Shown one piece after another: positions 16,589-22,369 of a stretch of 22,723 bases of DNA. The translations under genes and the position numbers were made by a program. Source of the stretch: an uncultured Alphaproteobacteria bacterium. GTDB lineage: Bacteria > Pseudomonadota > Alphaproteobacteria > RUG11792. Every line of letters starts with the position of its first letter. The stretch's first letter is position 1. The stretch lies in NCBI GenBank assembly GCA_910588255.1, contig CAJUOM010000016.1, positions 1-22,723 on the forward strand, in the 5' to 3' direction. The notes beneath the pieces were generated by a model, which worked only from the letters and a program-made list of their open reading frames with translations, searched no databases and was not told where the DNA came from.

Positions 16589-16777
16589 ATGGCAAAAGCA
16601 GTTGAAAAGATAAAACTGAAACAAATAGGCAGTTCTATTAGGAGAAATAAGAAACAATTTCTTTATTTAAAATCTCTCGGACTTGGAAAAATAGGGATGG
16701 AAAAAGAACTGGTTTTGAATAATTCGATTAAGAGTTTAATTGAAAAAGTTCGTCATATGGTTGAAGTTATATCATAA
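16589..16777 (+). CDS. rpmD: 50S ribosomal protein L30
   Basis: L30 (uL30) is a small peripheral 50S protein. The 62 residues have IKLKQIGSSIRRNKKQFLYLKSLGLGKIG, the family signature, and a KSLIEKVRHMVEV end. GGAG lies before the start. It is among the proteins most often lost in reduced genomes, and its presence here argues against extreme reduction. rplO follows after 10 bases. Confidence 0.96.
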   Translation: MAKAVEKIKLKQIGSSIRRNKKQFLYLKSLGLGKIGMEKELVLNNSIKSLIEKVRHMVEVIS

Positions 16778-16787
16778 GGGAAATATT

Positions 16788-17255
16788 ATGGCTACTGAAT
16801 TTAAATTAAATAATATAAGAGATAATTATGGCGCACGTCAAAAATCTAAGTTATTAGGTCGAGGCATAGGATCTGGACTTGGAAAGACTTCTGGTCGTGG
16901 AGGGAAAGGACAAACTGCTAGATCGGGTGTTAGTTTAAATGGATTTGAAGGAGGACAAACACCTATTTATAGAAGACTTCCAAAAAGAGGATTTGTTAAT
17001 ATTCATAAAATGAAAATGTATGAATTGGATTTTTTCAAGATTTCCAGAATATTAAAAAGTGGACTTTTGGAGAAGGATGCCTCTATTAATAAGGAGTTTT
17101 TGATAAAAATTGGTTATATGCCTAATTCTTATGAAGGGGTTTCTTTGATTGCAAATGGAACAATTGATACTCCTGTGAAAGTCTCAGTAACAAGAGCCAG
17201 TACGAAAGCAAAAGAATTGCTTGAAAAAGCTGGTGGAACTTTATCTATAGAATAG
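16788..17255 (+). CDS. rplO: 50S ribosomal protein L15
   Basis: L15 (uL15) is a late assembly protein with a long N-terminal tail that penetrates 23S rRNA. The 155-residue product has the glycine- and arginine-rich tail (LLGRGIGSGLGKTSGRGGKGQ) followed by GFEGGQTPIYRRLPKRGF. A frame opens earlier, at 16740 inside rpmD, but AAGGGA at 16776-16781 and the MATEFKLNNI start fit ATG 16788. Confidence 0.97.
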   Translation: MATEFKLNNIRDNYGARQKSKLLGRGIGSGLGKTSGRGGKGQTARSGVSLNGFEGGQTPIYRRLPKRGFVNIHKMKMYELDFFKISRILKSGLLEKDASINKEFLIKIGYMPNSYEGVSLIANGTIDTPVKVSVTRASTKAKELLEKAGGTLSIE

Positions 17256-17265
17256 GGAGTTGTAA

Positions 17266-18609
17266 ATGGCATCTCCTATAGAACAGTTAGCTAAGAATTT
17301 TAGCTTTTCCTCTTTTCAAAGAGCAGAGGATTTGAAGAAGCGTATATGGTTTACGCTTTTTATTTTGATTATATATAGACTAGGTACGTATATTCCTCTT
17401 CCGAGTATAAACCCTGCTGTTGTATCTGAATTTACGCGTAGTCATGCTGGGGGATTATTTGGTGTGTTGGATATGTTTTCTGGTGGCGCTATAGGGCGTA
17501 TGACGGTGTTTTCGTTAAACATTATGCCTTATATCTCTGCGAGTATTATAGTTCAACTTCTGACTTCGATGTCTCCTCAATTAGCTGCATTAAAGAAAGA
17601 AGGAGAACCAGGGAGAAGGAAAATAAATCAATATACAAGATATGGAACAGTTGCTTTAGCAATGGCTCAAGGTTATGGAATAGCTGTTGGACTGGAACGT
17701 ATGATGGGACATTCAGGATGTGCTGTTTTGGATCCAGGATTATTATTCAGATTTACAACGATGACTTCTTTAACCGGTGGTACATTGTTTATCATGTGGC
17801 TTGGTGAGCAAATATCTTCAAGAGGTTTGGGAAACGGTTCTTCTATTATTATCTATTCTGGTATCGTGGCTAACTTACCTGCAGCATTATTTAACACATT
17901 TGCTATGGGGAAACAAGGGGCAATTTCTATTATGGGCTTGGTTTTGTTATTGGTTATGGTAGTTGTTGTTATAGCTTTCATAGTATTTATGGAGAAAGCA
18001 AACAGAAGAATTCCAATTCAATATCCAAAAAGACAAACTATGATGAATATGCCAGCACAACAACAAGGATCTCATTTACCTTTAAAGTTGAATAATGCTG
18101 GAGTTATTCCCCCTATATTTGCTTCTTCAATATTATTGCTTCCGATGACTATAGCAGGTTTTGGTTCTGTTGATCCTGATTCTATTTTGGGGACAATTTC
18201 CAGAATGTTTTATCATGGACAGCCTTTATATATGGTTTTCTTTTGTGCAGCAATAATTTTCTTCGCTTTTTTCTATACTGCGATTATGTTTAATCCAAAA
18301 GATACTGCAGATAATCTAAAAAAATCGGGAAGTTATATCCCTGGAATAAGACCAGGAGAATCAACAGCGTTTTATATAGATACATTGCTTACAAGATTAA
18401 CAGCGATTGGATCGATATACTTATGTGCGGTTTGTATTCTACCAGAGGTTTTGTTATCGCAAATTTCCTTGCCATTTTATTTTGGGGGTACAAGTCTTTT
18501 GATTGTTGTGAATGTATCAATAGATACAGTAGGGCAATTTCAATCACACTTAATTGCACATCAATACGAAGGGTTGTTTAAAAGAGGAAAATCAAAGGGG
18601 ATTTTATAG
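17266..18609 (+). CDS. secY: Protein translocase subunit SecY
   Basis: SecY is the channel of the SecYEG translocon in the inner membrane. The 447-residue protein shows about ten hydrophobic segments and the plug/TM2 region (FGVLDMFSGGAIGRMTVFSLNIMPYISASII). The cytoplasmic loop KKEGEPGRRKINQYTRY is present, as are the RRIPIQYPKR loop that contacts the ribosome and SecA, and the family signature GIRPGEST near residue 364. GGGAG precedes the ATG. It would export, among others, the lipoprotein BamE and the secreted protein at the right edge. adk follows directly. Confidence 0.98.
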   Translation: MASPIEQLAKNFSFSSFQRAEDLKKRIWFTLFILIIYRLGTYIPLPSINPAVVSEFTRSHAGGLFGVLDMFSGGAIGRMTVFSLNIMPYISASIIVQLLTSMSPQLAALKKEGEPGRRKINQYTRYGTVALAMAQGYGIAVGLERMMGHSGCAVLDPGLLFRFTTMTSLTGGTLFIMWLGEQISSRGLGNGSSIIIYSGIVANLPAALFNTFAMGKQGAISIMGLVLLLVMVVVVIAFIVFMEKANRRIPIQYPKRQTMMNMPAQQQGSHLPLKLNNAGVIPPIFASSILLLPMTIAGFGSVDPDSILGTISRMFYHGQPLYMVFFCAAIIFFAFFYTAIMFNPKDTADNLKKSGSYIPGIRPGESTAFYIDTLLTRLTAIGSIYLCAVCILPEVLLSQISLPFYFGGTSLLIVVNVSIDTVGQFQSHLIAHQYEGLFKRGKSKGIL

Positions 18610-18610
18610 A

Positions 18611-19282
18611 ATGTCTGATAGTTTATGGATAGTTTTGCTAGGAGCTCCCGGATGTGGAAAAGGCACACAAGCTGAGTTTTTGGTTTCTGAAAATGGATTT
18701 TCGATAATATCTGTTGGTGAAATGTTAAGGGCGAATAAATCAAAGTTTATTGAAAAAGAAAATAAGACAATAGGAGAAATAATAAGTGGAGGGACGCTAT
18801 TGCCTGACGATGTTGTTATGGATCTGGTTAGTGATGAGTTGTCGAAAATAAAGCAAGTTTCTTCTAAAAATTTGATATTTGATGGATTTCCAAGGACTGT
18901 TGGACAAGCAACATCTCTTAATTCTCTTATATCTAAATTTGGAAAGAAAATAGATTGCGTTTTGAATTTTGATATTGAAGATGAAGTGATAAAAAAGAGA
19001 ATTCTAGGTAGATATAAATGTTCAAAATGTGGTAAAATATATAACGATTTTTTCTTAAAACCAAGGAATGAAGGAATCTGTGATATTTGCGGGTGTGAAG
19101 TATTTGATAGAAGAGCTGATGATAATGAAGAATCTTTGCAAAAGAGATTATCGGAATATCACAAAAAAACAGTTGCTTTGAAAGATTTTTATGAATCTTC
19201 AGGTATTTTAAAAAGTGTGAATGCAGATGCAGATTTTTCGGAAGTGAGAAAATCTGTATTGAATAATTTGAATTTAGGTTAG
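18611..19282 (+). CDS. adk: Adenylate kinase with zinc-type LID
   Basis: Adenylate kinase interconverts AMP, ADP and ATP. The 223-residue protein has the P-loop GAPGCGKGTQ at 11-20, DGFPRT at 91-96 and the LID domain at about 131-168. The LID holds Cys137, Cys140, Cys157 and Cys160 in CxxC...CxxC order, the four-cysteine structural zinc site of many Gram-positive and some proteobacterial enzymes; a fifth Cys lies at 162. A longer frame begins in secY, but ATG 18611 with AGGGG about 9 bases upstream fits the family N-terminus. It starts one base after the secY stop. Confidence 0.96.
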   Translation: MSDSLWIVLLGAPGCGKGTQAEFLVSENGFSIISVGEMLRANKSKFIEKENKTIGEIISGGTLLPDDVVMDLVSDELSKIKQVSSKNLIFDGFPRTVGQATSLNSLISKFGKKIDCVLNFDIEDEVIKKRILGRYKCSKCGKIYNDFFLKPRNEGICDICGCEVFDRRADDNEESLQKRLSEYHKKTVALKDFYESSGILKSVNADADFSEVRKSVLNNLNLG

Positions 19283-19294
19283 AAGGAGAGTATA

Positions 19295-19672
19295 GTGGCT
19301 CGTATTGCTGGTGTTAATATTCCTACACAAAAAAAAATAATTGTTGGATTGACTTATATTTTTGGAATAGGTCCTTATCATGCAAAAAATATAGTTCAGA
19401 AAGCTGGAATTCCTGAGACTAAAAGGGTTTTTGATTTGACTGATGCTGAAGTTTTGAAGATAAGGGAAATAATCGACAGTGATTACACTGTCGAAGGTGA
19501 TCTTAGAAGAGAAATTTCTATGAATATAAAAAGAGTAACCGATTTAGGATGTTACAGAGGTTTACGTCATAGAAAAGGGCTTCCTGTTAGAGGGCAAAGA
19601 ACGCATACTAATGCAAGGACAAGAAAAGGAAAAGCTATACCTATTGCAGGTAAGAAGATAGCAACGAAGTAA
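19295..19672 (+). CDS. rpsM: 30S ribosomal protein S13 (GTG start)
   Basis: S13 (uS13) sits at the top of the 30S head, bridges to L5 and touches P-site tRNA with its tail. The 125 residues have ARIAGVNIPTQKKI, a GIGPYHAKNI helix-turn-helix, VEGDLRREISMNIKR and GLRHRKGLPVRGQRTHTNARTRKG. The start is GTG at 19295 behind AAGGAG. The gene contains a 9-bp perfect inverted repeat at 19473-19494. In E. coli rpmJ lies before this gene; here no rpmJ is seen between secY/adk and rpsM. Confidence 0.97.
   Translation: MARIAGVNIPTQKKIIVGLTYIFGIGPYHAKNIVQKAGIPETKRVFDLTDAEVLKIREIIDSDYTVEGDLRREISMNIKRVTDLGCYRGLRHRKGLPVRGQRTHTNARTRKGKAIPIAGKKIATK
19473..19494 (+). repeat. Perfect 9-bp hairpin inside rpsM
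   Basis: TCGACAGTG (19473-19481) and CACTGTCGA (19486-19494) are exact inverted repeats around the tetraloop atta. Five of nine pairs are G-C, so it would be the most stable local hairpin I saw in this AT-rich window. It encodes the variable IDSDYTVE stretch before the conserved VEGDLRRE motif. Confidence 0.75.
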
Positions 19673-19695
19673 GGTTTATTTTAGATAGGTAATTT

Positions 19696-20088
19696 ATGGT
19701 GCAAAAAACCGTTAATAGGGTAAAAAGAAAAGAAAAAAAGAATATAGTTAATGCTGTAGCTCATATAAATGCGACATTTAACAATACAATTATAACAATA
19801 TCTGATGAAGCGGGTAATACTATTTCATCAGGATCAGGTGGAGTTGTTGGTTTTAAGGGTTCACGGAAATCTACACCATATGCAGCACAATTAGCAGCGG
19901 AAGATGCTGCAAAAAAAGCGGCAGATCATGGTGTGAAGAATGTGAAAGTCATAGTCAAAGGACCTGGAGCAGGAAGAGAAACAGCTATAAGATCTCTTCA
20001 ATCAGCTGGTTTTGTTGTGACTGCAATATCTGATGAGACTCCATTGCCTCATAATGGTTGCAGACCGCCAAAGGCGCGTAGAAATTAG
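19696..20088 (+). CDS. rpsK: 30S ribosomal protein S11
   Basis: S11 (uS11) forms the 30S platform near the E site and the Shine-Dalgarno helix. The 130 residues show AHINATFNNTIITISD, GFKGSRKSTPYAAQLAAEDA, KGPGAGRETAIRSLQSAGF and the C-terminal PHNGCRPPKARRN, whose Asn-Gly is the isoaspartate site known in E. coli. Start ATG 19696 follows TAGGTAA. No rpsD follows, unlike E. coli; rpoA is next. Confidence 0.98.
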   Translation: MVQKTVNRVKRKEKKNIVNAVAHINATFNNTIITISDEAGNTISSGSGGVVGFKGSRKSTPYAAQLAAEDAAKKAADHGVKNVKVIVKGPGAGRETAIRSLQSAGFVVTAISDETPLPHNGCRPPKARRN

Positions 20089-20120
20089 TATATTAAAATT
20101 GTTTTTTGGGAGTAGTTCAA

Positions 20121-21134
20121 GTGAATACTTGGAAAATGTTAATAAAGCCTGGCAAGATAGATGTTAGATATTCTGATCCTGAATTGCGAGAGGCAACTAT
20201 AGTTGTTGAGCCTTTGGAGAGAGGATTTGGGATTACTTTAGGAAATTCATTAAGAAGAGTTTTATTATCTTCAATAACTGGTTCTGCAATAACATCAATA
20301 AAAGTTGATGGAGTTGCTCATGAGTTTTCTACAATACAGGGAGTAAAAGAAGATCTTCCTGAGATTATACTCAACTTAAAGGTATTAAGATTAAAATCTT
20401 TTGCGGATAAATCAAAGAAAGCGAAGATTTCAGTAGAAGGTCCGCGAAATGTGTATGCAAAAGATATAGAATGTTCTTCTGATATAGAGATTTTAGATCC
20501 AGATCATTTTATATGTTCATTGAGTAGTGGTTCAAAACTTAATATGGAGCTTACTATAGATTCTGGAAAAGGATATGTTCCAGCTTCTGAGATGGCAGAA
20601 TTAAGCAATGTGATAGGTCATATAGCTATTGACGCTATTTTTAGTCCTATTGAGCTTGTTGATTTCAAAGTTGAGCAAACAAGAGTAGGACAGAGGACAG
20701 ACTATGATAAGCTTATTTTGAATATTAGAACAGATGGTTCGATAAGACCTGATGATGCATTAGCTCAAGCAGGAGCAATATTGAGAGATCATTTTGCTCA
20801 TTTTGTAAATTTTGATGATATTCCTTTTTATGAAGAAAAGGAGGAAATTGTAGATTTCCCATTTGATAAGAATTTATTAAGAAAAGTAGATGAGTTGGAG
20901 CTTTCAGTACGTTCGGCAAATTGTTTGAAAAATGAGAATATATTCTATATTGGGGATTTAATTCAGCGAACAGAAGCTGATATGCTGAGGACTCCAAATT
21001 TTGGAAGAAAATCATTGAACGAAATAAAAGCTTTATTGGCAGAAATGGGCTTATCATTTGGAACAGTTGTTCCAGATTGGCCTCCTGAAAATTTGGATGA
21101 ATTATCAAAAAAATTAGATGATCAATATAATTAA
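20121..21134 (+). CDS. rpoA: RNA polymerase alpha subunit (GTG start)
   Basis: Alpha dimerises to nucleate RNA polymerase, and its C-terminal domain binds UP elements and activators. The 337-residue protein has the N-terminal domain with VEPLERGFGITLGNSLRRVLLSS and VKEDLPEIILNLK. A linker follows, then an intact C-terminal helix-hairpin-helix domain (LSVRSANCLKNENI, LRTPNFGRKSLNEIKALLAEMGL). A TTG at 20106 is in frame, but GGAG at 20109-20112 is eight bases before GTG 20121, giving the expected NTWKMLIKPGKI N-terminus. ATG 20136 is a weaker alternative. Confidence 0.96.
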   Translation: MNTWKMLIKPGKIDVRYSDPELREATIVVEPLERGFGITLGNSLRRVLLSSITGSAITSIKVDGVAHEFSTIQGVKEDLPEIILNLKVLRLKSFADKSKKAKISVEGPRNVYAKDIECSSDIEILDPDHFICSLSSGSKLNMELTIDSGKGYVPASEMAELSNVIGHIAIDAIFSPIELVDFKVEQTRVGQRTDYDKLILNIRTDGSIRPDDALAQAGAILRDHFAHFVNFDDIPFYEEKEEIVDFPFDKNLLRKVDELELSVRSANCLKNENIFYIGDLIQRTEADMLRTPNFGRKSLNEIKALLAEMGLSFGTVVPDWPPENLDELSKKLDDQYN

Positions 21135-21149
21135 TTTGGAGAATATTTC

Positions 21150-21557
21150 ATGAGACATGGATTTGCAAAACGTAGATTAAGTAGAACGAGTTCACATAGA
21201 AAGGTAATGTTTAGAGCTATGGCTTGTTCACTAATAGAACATGAACAAATAAAAACAACACTTCCAAAAGCAAAGGAACTGAGACCTGTAGTTGAAAAAT
21301 TAATAACTATGGCTAAAAAGAAATCACTTCATGCTAGAAGGATGCTTATATCAAAATTACAAAGCAATAAAACAGTGAAAAAATTATTTTATGATATAGC
21401 TCCAAGATTTGCGAATAGAAAGGGGGGGTATATCAGAATAATGAAGGCTGGTTTTAGATATGGAGATGCTGCACCTATGGCGATTATAGAGTTTGTGGAA
21501 AGAAAAGCGAATCCTGATACAATAAAAACTTCTGAAGTGAGAGAACCAGCTGAATAA
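21150..21557 (+). CDS. rplQ: 50S ribosomal protein L17
   Basis: L17 (bL17) lies near the tunnel exit. The 135-residue product begins MRHGFAKRRLSRTSSHRKVMFRAM and contains IKTTLPKAKELRPVVEKLITMAK, then a FYDIAPRFANRKGGYIRI-type segment. A 7-G run at 21422-21428 encodes the Lys-Gly-Gly of RKGGY. TTGGAG precedes the ATG. Normally it closes the alpha operon; here its TAA stop shares one base with the next start. Confidence 0.97.
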   Translation: MRHGFAKRRLSRTSSHRKVMFRAMACSLIEHEQIKTTLPKAKELRPVVEKLITMAKKKSLHARRMLISKLQSNKTVKKLFYDIAPRFANRKGGYIRIMKAGFRYGDAAPMAIIEFVERKANPDTIKTSEVREPAE

Positions 21558-22006
21558 TGAAGTTGCGTTGTGCATTATTTTTAGCCTTCTTTTTAATTGT
21601 TTTTTCAGCATGTGAAAAAACAGTTGTAAATAGAGGATATGTATTAAATACTGAGGATTTTTTGAAAATTTCCATAGGGAAAGATAATGTACAAACGGTT
21701 TTTGAAAAAGTAGGATCTCCAACAATAAGATCTTCTGTCATATCAGATACAGGTGGGTATAATTGGTATTATATCTCAAAAAGAACTGAAAAGAATGGAT
21801 TTTTGGATCCGAAAGTAGTGAATCAAAGAACAATGATAATTTCATTTGATGCAAATGATACTGTTAGATTTGTGACGGAAAGCACATATGAAAAAGATAT
21901 AGCTATAGTCAGTGATAAAACAAAAACAGATGGAAAAGATGCTGGTATTTTGGGAGAAACATTCGGTGGTCTTGGCAGATATATGAAGCGCTATAAAGAT
22001 AAGTAA
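21557..22006 (+). CDS. bamE: Outer-membrane assembly lipoprotein, BamE/SmpA family
   Basis: BamE is a lipoprotein of the BAM complex, which folds beta-barrel proteins into the outer membrane. The 149-residue product has a lipoprotein signal peptide with Cys19 preceded by FSA (the -3 residue is Phe rather than the usual Leu). The mature part begins with Cys-Glu, then RGYVLNTEDF, a VQTVFEKVGSPTIRS helix-turn, YNWYYISKR, DPKVVNQRTMIISFD and a C-terminal FGGLGRYM. This order matches alphaproteobacterial BamE. The start ATG overlaps the rplQ stop by one base (TAATG), with no clear ribosome binding site, so translation probably depends on rplQ. It appears to be the last gene of the superoperon. Confidence 0.88.
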   Translation: MKLRCALFLAFFLIVFSACEKTVVNRGYVLNTEDFLKISIGKDNVQTVFEKVGSPTIRSSVISDTGGYNWYYISKRTEKNGFLDPKVVNQRTMIISFDANDTVRFVTESTYEKDIAIVSDKTKTDGKDAGILGETFGGLGRYMKRYKDK

Positions 22007-22187
22007 TTTAAAGATTTATATAAAATTGTCAAAAGATATTTATTAGAATTATTCTGTTTCTATCGATAAAAAATCTATATATTGTCATCTATCTTAATCT
22101 AGTAGTTTGTTATATATTAAATTAGTAAACAGCACTATATCCCCCTGATTCCAGGATACACAATATAAGCATCTAATGTCAAATCAT

Positions 22188-22228
22188 AAAAAGTCCCATA
22201 AAATTTTAGGAATTTTTATAGGCTTTTT
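22188..22228 (+). terminator. Probable rho-independent terminator of the superoperon
   Basis: The left arm (22188-22203) runs from AAAAAG to CATAAAA and the right arm (22214-22228) from TTTTAT to GGCTTTTT. They pair with about two irregularities around the CC/GG pairs, with a short loop. The right arm ends in a run of five T. It lies 180 bases after bamE and is AT-rich, so the stem is not very stable and read-through is possible. Confidence 0.5.
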
Positions 22229-22257
22229 GTGTGATAGCGCAAAATATCCCATAAAAT
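22194..22257 (+). repeat. Direct repeat TCCCATAAAAT, two copies
   Basis: The 11-mer TCCCATAAAAT occurs at 22194-22204 and again at 22247-22257, start to start 53 bases. The first copy is part of the terminator-like left arm. The second is followed by AAAA and could pair with the same right arm (TTTTAT-GG), giving alternative structures. This could be a duplicated regulatory site or chance in AT-rich DNA. Confidence 0.45.
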
Positions 22258-22305
22258 AAAAGGAAGTATAGTTAACGAAAAATTTACTTTTTTTTAAATG
22301 GAATT

Positions 22306-22337
22306 TAGGGAAGAAAAGTTTTGAAAACGTTTCCCTA
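22306..22337 (+). promoter_or_regulatory. Compound inverted repeat in the leader of the secreted gene
   Basis: TAGGGAA (22306-22312) and TTCCCTA (22331-22337) are perfect 7-base arms. Between them lies a second palindrome, GTTTTGAAAAC (22318-22328), centred on a G. The outer and inner centres are 1.5 bases apart. It lies 20 bases before the ribosome binding site, so it could be an operator or an mRNA 5' stabilising stem. Confidence 0.5.
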
Positions 22338-22356
22338 TAACGTAAATATATCTTTT

Positions 22357-22365
22357 TAAGGAGGT
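22357..22365 (+). promoter_or_regulatory. Full-length Shine-Dalgarno sequence TAAGGAGGT
   Basis: All nine bases are complementary to the usual 16S rRNA 3' end, four bases before the ATG at 22370. Other genes here have 4-6 base matches. It argues strongly that the 22370 start is used, or was until recently, at a high rate. Confidence 0.85.
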
Positions 22366-22369
22366 AAAT

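Larger units (their letters stand above)
22007..22369. other. AT-rich intergenic region between bamE and the secreted protein
   Basis: No frame here looks coding and no tRNA or rRNA is visible. It contains a TATCC/GGATA inverted repeat around 22138-22158, a terminator-like hairpin (22188-22228), an 11-bp direct repeat (22194-22204 and 22247-22257) and a compound inverted repeat (22306-22337). Promoter-like hexamers exist, such as TTGTCA at 22026 with TATTCT 18 bases on, but no pair is convincing for the downstream gene. Confidence 0.6.

Noticed and set aside
17777..17962. 61-codon + frame inside secY
   Set aside because: Out of frame within a hydrophobic stretch of SecY; no ribosome binding site and no family match.
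22321..22348. TTGAAA-16-TAAATA as promoter of the secreted gene
   Set aside because: Transcription would start at about the ribosome binding site, leaving no usable leader.
22007..22369. CRISPR array, tRNA or riboswitch in the main intergenic gap
   Set aside because: Only one 11-bp repeat pair is present, with no cloverleaf and no known riboswitch core that I can recognise.
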